Part shown: positions 28,321-37,102 of the stretch, piece after piece | Layout of the letters: every line of letters begins with the position of its first letter | How positions within the stretch are numbered: position 1 is the stretch's first letter | Assembly: GCA_030433355.1 (NCBI GenBank) | Contig: JAUIMG010000002.1 | Span: 248,001 to 312,000, forward strand | DNA: 64,000 bases | Direction: 5' to 3' | DNA from: Bacteroidia bacterium | GTDB lineage: Bacteria > Bacteroidota > Bacteroidia > Flavobacteriales_E > Vicingaceae | Made by a program: the position numbers and the translations under genes | Notes under the pieces: model-generated | Databases searched by the model: none | The model's input: the letters and a program-made list of their open reading frames with translations, nothing else | What the model was told of the DNA's origin: nothing

Positions 28321-29499
28321 ATGCAAGACAAAAATATCATCCACATGGATTTGGATGCCTTCTTTGTATCCGTAGAGCGTTTAAGAGAACCCAAGCTAAG
28401 AGGAATTCCTTTGCTGATAGGCGGTAGCGATAATAGAGGAGTAGTAGCTGCTTGTAGTTATGAAGCGCGTACCTACGGAATTCATTCTGCCATGCCCATG
28501 AAAACGGCCCGTCGACTTTGTCCGCATGCCAAAGTAATTGGTGGCGACTCGGAACGCTACAGCCAATACTCACACATGGTCACCGAAATTATTGCCGAGC
28601 AGGTTCCCATTTATGAAAAATCATCTATCGATGAATTTTATATCGACCTCAGTGGTATGGATCGCTTTCATAATTCCTATTTGCTTGCTAAAAAAATGCG
28701 AGAAGACATCAAAAGAGAAACTGGTTTGCCCATTTCTTTTGGACATTCCATCAATAAAACGGTTTCTAAAGTAGCCACTAATGAGGCAAAACCAAACGGA
28801 CATTGCAAGGTAGATCAAGGGGCAGAAAAGGTTTTTCTTTCTCCGCTCACCATCAACAAACTACCGCAAGTAGGTCAGCAGACCTATCAAACCTTACGCA
28901 GCATGGGGGTAGTAAAAGTGCGTACCCTACAGCAGATGCCGGTAGAGCTGATAGAGAATGTTTTGGGTAAAAACGGTAGGAGCATTTGGCAAAAAGCACA
29001 AGGAGTAGACCATAGTAGAGTAATGCCCTATTCAGAGCAGAAATCCATGTCGCAAGAACGCACTTTTGGTAAAGACAGCAGCGATGTAAAAACCATCAAA
29101 AACTATTTGGTAAGCCTTACCGAGCGCTTGGCTTTTAAGCTTCGCAAACAGCAAAAGCTAACGGCTTGCATCACCGTTAAAATTCGCTATTCCGATTTTG
29201 ACACCCAAAGTGTGCAGTGTAGAATTCCTTACACTTCTTGCGATCATGTGTTGATTAAGCATGTAAAAGAACTCTTTGATAAGCTATACCAACGTCGGGT
29301 GCTCATTCGTCTTATTGGCGTTCGCTTTAGTCATTTGGTAGGGGGTGCTTACCAAATCAATCTCTTTGACGATACCGAAGAAATGATCAAGCTCTACCAA
29401 AGTATGGACAGTCTAAGACAGCGCTTTGGAGAAAAGAAAATTCAACGGGCGGTGAGTCTGCCTTTTAGAGCCTATGATGTAAACCCTTTTAAAGGATAG
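28321..29499 (+). CDS. dinB: Y-family DNA polymerase (DNA polymerase IV type)
   Basis: This 392-residue protein has MDLDAFFVSVE and SSIDEFYIDLS, which supply the catalytic acidic residues of Y-family palms, and RLCPHAKVIGGDSERY in the finger region. Near the C-terminus QINLFD fits a beta-clamp-binding motif (QxxLF). It copies past damaged bases with low fidelity. It is followed 6 bp later by a dnaE2-type gene. Together with the upstream palindrome this forms a translesion-synthesis operon like imuB-dnaE2 mutasomes, but without imuA, and here the DinB keeps its catalytic residues. Confidence 0.93.
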   Translation: MQDKNIIHMDLDAFFVSVERLREPKLRGIPLLIGGSDNRGVVAACSYEARTYGIHSAMPMKTARRLCPHAKVIGGDSERYSQYSHMVTEIIAEQVPIYEKSSIDEFYIDLSGMDRFHNSYLLAKKMREDIKRETGLPISFGHSINKTVSKVATNEAKPNGHCKVDQGAEKVFLSPLTINKLPQVGQQTYQTLRSMGVVKVRTLQQMPVELIENVLGKNGRSIWQKAQGVDHSRVMPYSEQKSMSQERTFGKDSSDVKTIKNYLVSLTERLAFKLRKQQKLTACITVKIRYSDFDTQSVQCRIPYTSCDHVLIKHVKELFDKLYQRRVLIRLIGVRFSHLVGGAYQINLFDDTEEMIKLYQSMDSLRQRFGEKKIQRAVSLPFRAYDVNPFKG

Positions 29500-29505
29500 A
29501 TAGAA

Positions 29506-32500
29506 ATGTATTTGAATTGCCATTCTGTATTTAGTTTTCGCTACGGAACCATGAAGGCGATAGAGTTATTGGATAAGGCCAAGGAATTAGACTTTTCTAC
29601 ACTGGCTTTAACAGACATCAATAATACTTCAGCTGCATTAAATTTTGTGCGTGAGGCCAACCTAAGAGAGATGAAACCCATTTTGGGAATTGATTTTCGA
29701 AATGGAACAGAACAATGCTTTATAGGTATTGCCAAAAACAACCAAGGTTTTCAGGAGCTCAATAGCTATTTATCCCATTTCCTTCATCATCGTAAAACCA
29801 TTCCCAAACGAGCGGATAATTTTAAAAACTGTTTTATCATCTATCCTTTTCAGCAGTATCGGAGTCATTTTATTCCTTTGAAGGAAGAAGAGTTTTTGGG
29901 CCTGAGCTTAGCAGATTTTAAGCAGTTGCCTTTCTCTACTTGGTCCAACCATTTGGATAAGTTGGTATTGCTTCAGCCGGTGACTATATATAGTAAACGG
30001 TCTTATAATATTCATCGCTTACTGCGCGCTATCGATCAAAATACGCTCTTGAGTAAACTAGATGCGAAAGAGTGTTGTTCCATTTACGACCATTTTTATA
30101 ATAAAGAACAAATAGGTCAAGCCTTGGAAGCCTATCCTCAAATAGAGGAGAACACCAACTTTTTATTAGAAGAATGCACTATTGATTTTGCCTTTAAAGG
30201 CAATCAGAAAAGTGCGGCCATTAATCAGAATAAGAAACACTACACCCAATCAAAAGAAGAAGATGGGGCTTTGTTGCAGCAGCTATGTGAAGAGAATTTA
30301 AGTTACAGATACCCAGATGAAGGGCAGCATCCCAAAGTGAGAGAACGACTACAAAAGGAGCTAGAACTGATACAAGGACAAGGCTTTGAGTCTTACTTTT
30401 TGATTAATTGGGACATGCTTCGTTTTGCCAGAGAGCAAGGGTTTTTTTATGTCGGCAGAGGGAGCGGTGCCAATAGTATTGTAGCATACTTACTGCGTAT
30501 TACCGATGTAGACCCAGTAAAATTAGACCTCTACTTTGAACGATTTATTAATCCGTATCGAGAGAACCCTCCGGATTTCGACATTGACTTTTCTTGGAAA
30601 GATAGAGATACCATCACCGATTATTTGTTTGAAAAATATGGTCCACAAGGGCAGATTGCTCTAATGGCTACTTACAATACCTTTACGCATCGCTCTTTGT
30701 ATAGAGAGTTGGGTAAGGTGTTTGGCTTGCCAAAAGCAGAGATTGATGCACTTGCTATGGATAGGGTAATAGAAAGAAGACCAGACGAATATTTGGCTTT
30801 GATTTATAAGTACGCTAATTATATGGAGGGTATTCCTTCTCACTTAAGCGTACATGCTGGAGGGGTGATTATTTCAGAGAAGCCCATTCATTATTTTTCA
30901 GCGACAACTATTCCGCCTAAAGGCTACCCCTTGGTACATTTTGATATGGTGCATGCCGAAGATGCAGGTCTCTATAAATATGACATTCTTAGTCAGAGAG
31001 GTTTGGGAAAGATAAAAGATGCATTGGATTTGGCATTGCAATCCAAGCGGTTGGAGGCAATAGATATTCATCAGATAAATCAATTTACACAAGACCCTAA
31101 AATCAATGATTTATTGAAAGAAGGAAAGGCAATGGGCTGTTTTTATATAGAATCTCCTGCCATGCGCATGCTGCTAAAGAAACTGAAAGTAGATAATTAC
31201 TTAGGCCTGGTGGCGGCAAGTTCTATTATTCGTCCAGGAGTAGCAAAATCAGGGATGATGCGCCAATATATTCTTCGTTCGCAAAGCGAATCTGATGCAT
31301 GGAAAGCAGATACTCCAGAGATTATGCGAGAGTTGATGGCAGAAACTTATGGAGTAATGGTATACCAAGAAGATGTGATTAAGGTGGCTCATTATTTTGC
31401 GGGCTTAAGTTTGGGAGAAGCAGATATGCTTAGAAGAGGAATGTCGGGAAAGTTTCGTTCTAGAGCAGAATTTGCTAAGGTAAAGCAGAAGTTTTTCGAC
31501 AATTGCAAAGAGAAGGGCTATGCAGATGAGCTAACTGCTGAGGTCTGGAGACAAACGGAAAGCTTTGCAGGCTATGCCTTTTCTAAAGGGCATTCGGCTT
31601 CTTATGCGGTAGAAAGTTATCAGAGCTTGTATTTGAAAGCCTATCATCCCATGCAATTTATTTTAGGAGTGCTGAATAATGGAGGAGGCTTTTACAGCAC
31701 GGAGATGTATTTTCATGAAGCTCGAATGATGGGTGCTCAATTAGAAGCTCCATGCGTGAATTACAGCAATAACTTATCGGTCTTGGTAGGGGAGAAAACT
31801 ATTTATATGGGCTTTTATTTGGTAAGAGATTTAGAGCAAAAAACAGCTTTAGCCTTGGTGAAAGAAAGAAAAGTTGGAGGGGATTATAAAAGTTTATCTG
31901 ATTTTATACATCGCTTGCCAATTTCTGTAGAGCAGTTAAGGTTGCTAATTCGTGCAGGCGCTTTTCGATTTACAAAAAAGAGTAAGCAGGAGTTGCTTTG
32001 GGAATCGTATAGGATTTTAGGGAACAAAAAGAAAGCATCCATCAACCGAAGTTTATTTCAAGAGGGAGGACGAGAGTTTCAAATTCCCAATCTGGATGAG
32101 TTGCAGTATGAAGACGCTTTTGACCAGATGGAGTTGTTTGGTTTTTCGCTTTGTTCCCCTTTTGATTTACTAGCAAATATTCCTAATGGGATTGTAAGTG
32201 CCAATGAAATTATGAATCATTTAGGTAAGAATATTAGAGTATTGGGCTATTTAGTAACGGTAAAGAACACCAAAACTACTGATGGCAAGTTGATGCAGTT
32301 TGGCACTTTCGTAGATCGCTTTGGTGATTGGATAGATACGGTACATTTTCCTCCAGTAGTAGGTCGATTTCCTTTTCGAGGAAAGGGTTGTTATTTGCTT
32401 GTAGGAAAAGTGGTAGAAGAGTTTGGTTACGCAACTATAGAGGTCTGCGAAATGACAAAGTTAGATTATGTATTAAGAGATGATAATAAGGTTGTAATCA

Positions 32501-32520
32501 AGAGAAGACTTAAATCTTAA
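29506..32520 (+). CDS. dnaE2: DNA polymerase III alpha-subunit homologue, error-prone DnaE2 type
   Basis: This 1004-residue protein is shorter than replicative DnaE (about 1160). Palm motifs RGSGANSIVAYLL and PPDFDIDFSW (catalytic Asp pair) are intact, and SKGHSASYAVESYQSLYLKAYHP is present. The N-terminal PHP domain is degenerate: it starts YLNCHSVFSFRYGT and has ALTDINN in place of the usual HxH and TDHG metal ligands, so proofreading/metal function is unlikely. An OB-like segment near residue 900 (VLGYLVTVKNTKT) follows DQMELFGF. It probably extends from lesions together with the adjacent DinB. Confidence 0.9.
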   Translation: MYLNCHSVFSFRYGTMKAIELLDKAKELDFSTLALTDINNTSAALNFVREANLREMKPILGIDFRNGTEQCFIGIAKNNQGFQELNSYLSHFLHHRKTIPKRADNFKNCFIIYPFQQYRSHFIPLKEEEFLGLSLADFKQLPFSTWSNHLDKLVLLQPVTIYSKRSYNIHRLLRAIDQNTLLSKLDAKECCSIYDHFYNKEQIGQALEAYPQIEENTNFLLEECTIDFAFKGNQKSAAINQNKKHYTQSKEEDGALLQQLCEENLSYRYPDEGQHPKVRERLQKELELIQGQGFESYFLINWDMLRFAREQGFFYVGRGSGANSIVAYLLRITDVDPVKLDLYFERFINPYRENPPDFDIDFSWKDRDTITDYLFEKYGPQGQIALMATYNTFTHRSLYRELGKVFGLPKAEIDALAMDRVIERRPDEYLALIYKYANYMEGIPSHLSVHAGGVIISEKPIHYFSATTIPPKGYPLVHFDMVHAEDAGLYKYDILSQRGLGKIKDALDLALQSKRLEAIDIHQINQFTQDPKINDLLKEGKAMGCFYIESPAMRMLLKKLKVDNYLGLVAASSIIRPGVAKSGMMRQYILRSQSESDAWKADTPEIMRELMAETYGVMVYQEDVIKVAHYFAGLSLGEADMLRRGMSGKFRSRAEFAKVKQKFFDNCKEKGYADELTAEVWRQTESFAGYAFSKGHSASYAVESYQSLYLKAYHPMQFILGVLNNGGGFYSTEMYFHEARMMGAQLEAPCVNYSNNLSVLVGEKTIYMGFYLVRDLEQKTALALVKERKVGGDYKSLSDFIHRLPISVEQLRLLIRAGAFRFTKKSKQELLWESYRILGNKKKASINRSLFQEGGREFQIPNLDELQYEDAFDQMELFGFSLCSPFDLLANIPNGIVSANEIMNHLGKNIRVLGYLVTVKNTKTTDGKLMQFGTFVDRFGDWIDTVHFPPVVGRFPFRGKGCYLLVGKVVEEFGYATIEVCEMTKLDYVLRDDNKVVIKRRLKS

Positions 32521-32564
32521 TTTGTTATTTTTGGTGGCTTAACAAAAAAATCATAGATAAAAAG

Positions 32565-33074
32565 ATGAAAAATTTAAAAATTAGTTTATTAGGATTATTT
32601 ATCGCAAGCATCGCAATTATTGGATGTAGTGATGGGGAAGATGGAATGGATGGTGCTCCAGGAACAGCAAATGTAAAAGGGTCTACTTATACAATTATGG
32701 GTAGTGATTGGACAAATGGTAATGCTACAATTACAGTTCCAGGTTTAACTAGAGCAATTGCAGAAAATGGTCAAGTAGCTGTGTATTTTACTTTTGATTC
32801 ATTAGGTACAGATACAATCACTTGGAATCCATTACCATACAGATTTGTTGGAAATGTTGGAGGTCAAGCTCAATTCATTACAATACAAAATACAGTAAGT
32901 ATAGGTAAAGTAGTAATCTCTGCAAGATTAAATACTAATGGTGGTGTTAACTTCGGAGGAGAAACTAATGCAAGAGTTATTTTAATTCCAAGCTCAAGCA
33001 GAGTAAGTGGAGTTAATCACGATGATTACGAAGAAGTATTAGAAGTATATGGAATAAAGGAGAACGAACTTTAA
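32565..33074 (+). CDS. Small lipoprotein with short collagen-like segment
   Basis: This 169-residue protein has a lipoprotein signal (GLFIASIAIIGC, lipidated Cys21) followed by SDGEDGMDGAPGTANVKG, a short glycine-repeat tract that often precedes beta-rich domains in Bacteroidota lipoproteins. The rest is predicted beta-rich and has no recognised catalytic motif. It is probably anchored in the outer membrane. It is an independent unit ended by a strong terminator. Confidence 0.75.
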   Translation: MKNLKISLLGLFIASIAIIGCSDGEDGMDGAPGTANVKGSTYTIMGSDWTNGNATITVPGLTRAIAENGQVAVYFTFDSLGTDTITWNPLPYRFVGNVGGQAQFITIQNTVSIGKVVISARLNTNGGVNFGGETNARVILIPSSSRVSGVNHDDYEEVLEVYGIKENEL

Positions 33075-33094
33075 TCCATTTTCTATAAGAATTA

Positions 33095-33128
33095 AAAGAG
33101 GCTCATTTTTATGAGCCTCTTTTTTTTG
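33095..33128 (+). terminator. Rho-independent terminator after lipoprotein gene
   Basis: Ten-base-pair stem AGAGGCTCAT/ATGAGCCTCT (33097-33106 and 33111-33120) with a TTTT loop and a run of eight or more T. Confidence 0.93.
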
Positions 33129-33217
33129 CAATTAAAATTGATGACAAAATATGCTTTACAGTGTAAGCAAAAAATTGAAACTGAAATTCTACCTAATTTA
33201 GACTTCAAATTATTGTA

Positions 33218-33240
33218 AACATTAATGAATATCTAATGTT
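33218..33240 (+). promoter_or_regulatory. Candidate operator upstream of dps
   Basis: Inverted repeat AACATTA-N9-TAATGTT ends 27 bp before the dps ATG. Dps genes are commonly controlled by peroxide- or metal-sensing regulators, but this site was not matched to a known consensus. Confidence 0.4.
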
Positions 33241-33267
33241 AGGTTTATAGAATTAACAAATTAAATT

Positions 33268-33738
33268 ATGCAAGAAATAACAGGATTAACAGGAAAAAGC
33301 AGTAAAGAAATAGCTGCAAAGTTGAACGAATTATTGGCGAATTACCAGCTGTACTATCAAAACATAAGAGGCTTTCACTGGAATATTAAAGGGAACGATT
33401 TTTTTACCTTGCATGTGAAGTTTGAAGAATTATATAATGCTGCTCAGTTATCTATAGATGAAATTGCAGAAAGGATTTTAACTTTAGATGCTAAGCCACT
33501 CCATTCCTATTCGGATTATTTAGCAAATTCAACGGTAAAAGAAATGAAAAATGTTTCTGATTCAAAAGGAACTGTAGAAGGGGTGCTAAATAATCTTTCT
33601 ATTATTTTAGAAATTGAAAGAGAAATTTTAGACATGTCGGCAAATGCCAATGATGAAGGAACGAATGCCCTAATGAGTGATTATATAACTGCTCAAGAAA
33701 AATTAATTTGGATGCTATCTTCTTTTCTTAAAAAGTAG
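33268..33738 (+). CDS. dps: Dps-family DNA-protection ferritin-like protein
   Basis: This 156-residue four-helix protein contains YQNIRGFHWNIKGNDFFTLHVKFEELY and IDEIAERILTLDAKP. Its His and acidic residues form the inter-subunit ferroxidase centre typical of Dps. It would assemble into 12-subunit shells that store iron and detoxify hydrogen peroxide in the cytoplasm. It is followed 5 bp later by a pirin gene, so the two are probably one stress-related transcript. An inverted repeat upstream may be the operator. Confidence 0.93.
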   Translation: MQEITGLTGKSSKEIAAKLNELLANYQLYYQNIRGFHWNIKGNDFFTLHVKFEELYNAAQLSIDEIAERILTLDAKPLHSYSDYLANSTVKEMKNVSDSKGTVEGVLNNLSIILEIEREILDMSANANDEGTNALMSDYITAQEKLIWMLSSFLKK

Positions 33739-33743
33739 AAATT

Positions 33744-34505
33744 ATGGCAATTCAAATAATTAGAAAAAATCAACAAGCTAGAGGAGAGTTTAATGGTGGC
33801 GAAATTCTTGAAAATAAACCCATAGGTTTTCCAAGAGAAGGGGGTCATTTAACTCCTTATTCAAATCTATTCTACTGGGCACATGCTTGGTCAGATAATG
33901 GAAGTACAATTCCTTTACACCCTCACCAAGGATTTGAAATTTTGTCTTTTGTAATTAAAGGAAGTATTGAGCATTTTGATACTAAGCTGAATAAATGGAT
34001 AACTCTTGAGAAAGGAGCCGCACAGATTATTAGAGCTGGAAATGGAATTTCGCACTCCGAGAAAATAAATGCCGCAGGCCATATGTTCCAAATATGGTTT
34101 GATCCAAGTTTAGAAAAAACCATGCAACAAGATGCTTCTTACAATGACTATTCTATTGATGAATTGCCAATAAAGAAAGAAGAGGGCAAGGAAACTATAA
34201 TATATAAAGGAGCAGGCTCTCCTTTGCAAATGGACTCTCCTGGGGTAGAGATTTACTCCACAACCTTTGAAGCAGGCGTGCATGAATTATCCGTTGAAGA
34301 GGAGAAATTCGGTTCATTTTACATTGTAGAAGGAAATATAAATATTGGAGAGGAAGAGCTAAAGCAAGACGACTACTTTATTGTAGAATCAGACGCAAAA
34401 ACCATGGAAGTTATAGAAAAGACTACAATTTTTTGGATAGTTTCGCCTACTAAATTAGCATACGATACTTATGCGGAAAGATTAAAAAATCAATGGCAAA
34501 GCTAG
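33744..34505 (+). CDS. Pirin family bicupin protein
   Basis: This 253-residue protein has HPHQGFEILSFVIKGSIEHFD and a following HSEKI, which supply the His/Glu metal ligands of the N-terminal cupin. A second, less conserved cupin follows. Pirins bind iron or other metals, and some oxidise quercetin; the actual role here is unknown. Located between dps and an SDR gene. It overlaps the latter by 13 bp, consistent with one redox-stress operon. Confidence 0.88.
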   Translation: MAIQIIRKNQQARGEFNGGEILENKPIGFPREGGHLTPYSNLFYWAHAWSDNGSTIPLHPHQGFEILSFVIKGSIEHFDTKLNKWITLEKGAAQIIRAGNGISHSEKINAAGHMFQIWFDPSLEKTMQQDASYNDYSIDELPIKKEEGKETIIYKGAGSPLQMDSPGVEIYSTTFEAGVHELSVEEEKFGSFYIVEGNINIGEEELKQDDYFIVESDAKTMEVIEKTTIFWIVSPTKLAYDTYAERLKNQWQS

Positions 34506-35257
34506 CGTTTATAACAGGAGTAACTAGGGGCATAGGAAGAGCAATTGCTAATATCTATGCGAAAAATGGATTCCGTCTTATCCTCAATGCAAGGAGAGAG
34601 AATCTACTCCAAGAACTTCAAGAAGAATTAAGTCAAAAATATGGGACAGAATCCTATTTGCTGCCTTTTGATGTTCGTGATAGAGAGCTAGTAAAAGAAT
34701 CTATAGAATCGTTGCCTAAAGATTGGCAGGATATAGATGTTCTTATTAATAATGCCGGTTTAGCAAAGGGATTTCATGATATACATGAAGCGAAGATAGA
34801 TGATTGGGAAACCATGATTGATACCAATATCAAAGGTTTGCTATTTGTCTCCAGGGCAATTATGCCAATGATGGTTGAGCGAAAAAAGGGTCATATTCTC
34901 AATATTGGTTCTATTGCAGGTAAAGAGGTTTATGCGAAAGGAAATGTTTACTGCTCAACCAAGCACGCAGTGGAAGGTATTACCAAAGCAATGAGAATGG
35001 ACTTGTTGCCCCATAAAATAAAAGTAAGTGCGGTTTGTCCGGGAGCTGTAAATACTGATTTTTCTAAAGTTCGTTTTGACGGAGATGAAGAAAGAGCAGA
35101 ACAAGTGTATGATGGTTATCAGCCTCTTTTAGCAGAAGATATTGCTGAAGCAGTCTATTTTGTTACTTCTCGACCATTTCATGTGAATATCAATGATTTG
35201 CTAATTATGCCAACTGCACAAGCAAATACTTCTAATCTTTTAAGAGAAACGGATTAA
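34493..35257 (+). CDS. SDR-family NAD(P)-dependent oxidoreductase
   Basis: This 254-residue classical short-chain dehydrogenase has TGVTRGIGRAIA (cofactor site), NNAG, a catalytic Ser in LNIGSIAGK and YCSTK (Tyr and Lys). NAR near residue 33 favours NADP binding. It resembles YdfG-type 3-hydroxy-acid dehydrogenases (serine/3-hydroxypropionate), though substrate is inferred. The start overlaps the pirin gene by 13 bp. The stop overlaps the convergent GSCFA gene by 4 bp. Confidence 0.88.
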   Translation: MAKLAFITGVTRGIGRAIANIYAKNGFRLILNARRENLLQELQEELSQKYGTESYLLPFDVRDRELVKESIESLPKDWQDIDVLINNAGLAKGFHDIHEAKIDDWETMIDTNIKGLLFVSRAIMPMMVERKKGHILNIGSIAGKEVYAKGNVYCSTKHAVEGITKAMRMDLLPHKIKVSAVCPGAVNTDFSKVRFDGDEERAEQVYDGYQPLLAEDIAEAVYFVTSRPFHVNINDLLIMPTAQANTSNLLRETD

Positions 35258-36222
35258 CGCAATGCTTCTAAATCTTCTTTAAAAGAAAGATTATTTCTGA
35301 TTTCTAAATCAGATATTCTTTCTTTGAGCTTTGCCTTAAATAGCTTGTCTTCTTTAGAATCTTTTTTAAAAGACTTATGATTTAGACTAGCTCTTATAGA
35401 AGATACTTCTTCTGTTATTTTTATGGTTTTCTCATCAAAAAAAGTAGATTGGAATTTTTCCCATAGATAATCGATTGCCATTTCATTGGGATGAAGTAAG
35501 TCTTTGCCAAAAAAGCGATAGTCTCTCAATTCATCTAAGATAATTTCGTAGGAGGGAAAGTAAAAATAGTTTTCAGATAAATTGCAAATTTGTTCTACCG
35601 CCAAAAGAAGTGTTGATTTACTGATTTGGTTCTGATGCAAGCCATCTTTTTGGTGCCTTACGGGGCTTACCGTAAAAACTACTTTTTTATTTTTTAAAAG
35701 GGAGTGGATTTCGCGAAATGATTCTACTATTTCAGATACGCTAAGCAGGCGTTTGTTGAATAAATTGGCCTTTTGTTTATGGCAATTATTCACAATTTTA
35801 GAATTCGACTTAAGTTCATAAACCCAAGCAGTTCCATAGGTAAGAAAAACAAAATTGCTGCTAGCCAATTCAACTTTCGCTTTTTCTGCTAGCTTGGTCA
35901 CATCATTTGTAAGTTCTTCTTTACTGTTAAATGGCAAACAATATGCTCTAGAAAATAGATAGCTAAAATGGTAGTCTTGATAACTATCTATATTTAAATC
36001 AGAGTTTCTTTGATTAAATATAAAATTTAACTGCTGATGAATGCTAAAGGGATTGAAAGAAATTCCAAATGGATTAGAAAAAGAAATAAATTTTGATTGC
36101 TGTAATTTATGGTAGATATTCTCAGAAAAGCAAGAGCCAAAGAGACTTATTTTATGCTTGTGAGAAATTTTTGGAAAATCTTTCGCTATTTTAACCTCGG
36201 TAAGGAGTTTCATTTTCTTCAT
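35254..36222 (-). CDS. GSCFA domain protein
   Basis: This 322-residue protein contains LFGSCFSENI near residue 28, the motif that names the GSCFA family, followed by FISFSNPFGISFNPFSI and FLTYGTAWVYE. The domain resembles SGNH-type hydrolases, with Ser in GSCF and a later DLLHPNEMAIDYLWE segment that could supply the Asp and His. It probably acts on an acyl or acetyl ester, but no substrate is known. Divergent from the ion channel gene. Confidence 0.88.
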   Translation of the reverse strand: MKKMKLLTEVKIAKDFPKISHKHKISLFGSCFSENIYHKLQQSKFISFSNPFGISFNPFSIHQQLNFIFNQRNSDLNIDSYQDYHFSYLFSRAYCLPFNSKEELTNDVTKLAEKAKVELASSNFVFLTYGTAWVYELKSNSKIVNNCHKQKANLFNKRLLSVSEIVESFREIHSLLKNKKVVFTVSPVRHQKDGLHQNQISKSTLLLAVEQICNLSENYFYFPSYEIILDELRDYRFFGKDLLHPNEMAIDYLWEKFQSTFFDEKTIKITEEVSSIRASLNHKSFKKDSKEDKLFKAKLKERISDLEIRNNLSFKEDLEALR

Positions 36223-36250
36223 TGATTCAAATTAACTAATTTTCGACTGA

Positions 36251-37102
36251 ATGGAAACTATAAAACCAGATTACGTAGATACGGAAGGTTCAGCTCCAAA
36301 ATGGAAGCAAAAGATTCATGAAATTATTTTTGAAGCAGATACTCCGGCAGGTAAATATTTTGACGTTACCCTGCTTTATGCAATTATCTTATCTGTATTA
36401 GCGGTTCTCTTAGAAACAGTTCCTTCTTTAAAAGATAGTTATGGGGATATCTTCTTTTATATGGAGTGGGGCTTTACCATTCTATTTTCAATAGAATATA
36501 TATTAAGAGTCATTTCTGTAGGGAAGCCTTTTAAGTACATCTTTAGTTTTATGGGTATTATTGATTTTCTGTCAATTGTTCCTACTTATTTAAGCTTAAT
36601 AGTTGTTGGGTCTCACTATTTAATGGTGATTAGAACCATAAGGTTGCTTCGAGTTTTTAGGGTCTTAAAACTAGCAAGATATGTGAGAGAAGCGCAAATT
36701 TTAGCCAAAGCGCTTAAAGCCAGCATGGCAAAAATTACCGTATTCATAGGAGTTGTTTTTGTGCTGGTTCTAATCATGGGTACTCTTATGTATTTAGTAG
36801 AAGGGCCGGAACATGGTTTCACAAGTATTCCTAGAAGTATGTATTGGACCATTGTTACTATCACAACGGTTGGCTATGGAGATATAACTCCACAAACCAC
36901 TGTAGGCCAAATGGTGGCTTCTATGGTGATGCTTTTAGGTTATGCTATCATAGCGGTTCCAACAGGAATTGTAACTGCTGAGATGACGAGAGTAAAGCCT
37001 GATGGCGGATTGACTAATAATGCATGTCCACAATGCTCTAAAGAAGGACACGATAAAGACGCTAATAATTGTAAGTATTGCGGAGCTCAGCTGGGGTTTT
37101 GA
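36251..37102 (+). CDS. Voltage-gated potassium channel with C-terminal zinc ribbon
   Basis: This 283-residue protein has six membrane segments. An S4-like helix at 126-144 carries Arg every third residue (VIRTIRLLRVFRVLK), and the selectivity filter TVGYGD is at 206-211. It forms a tetrameric Kv-type K+ channel in the inner membrane. The cytosolic tail ends with a four-cysteine zinc ribbon (Cys259, 262, 274, 277), a possible ligand-sensing or assembly module. It overlaps the convergent M23 peptidase gene by 16 bp. Confidence 0.92.
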   Translation: METIKPDYVDTEGSAPKWKQKIHEIIFEADTPAGKYFDVTLLYAIILSVLAVLLETVPSLKDSYGDIFFYMEWGFTILFSIEYILRVISVGKPFKYIFSFMGIIDFLSIVPTYLSLIVVGSHYLMVIRTIRLLRVFRVLKLARYVREAQILAKALKASMAKITVFIGVVFVLVLIMGTLMYLVEGPEHGFTSIPRSMYWTIVTITTVGYGDITPQTTVGQMVASMVMLLGYAIIAVPTGIVTAEMTRVKPDGGLTNNACPQCSKEGHDKDANNCKYCGAQLGF

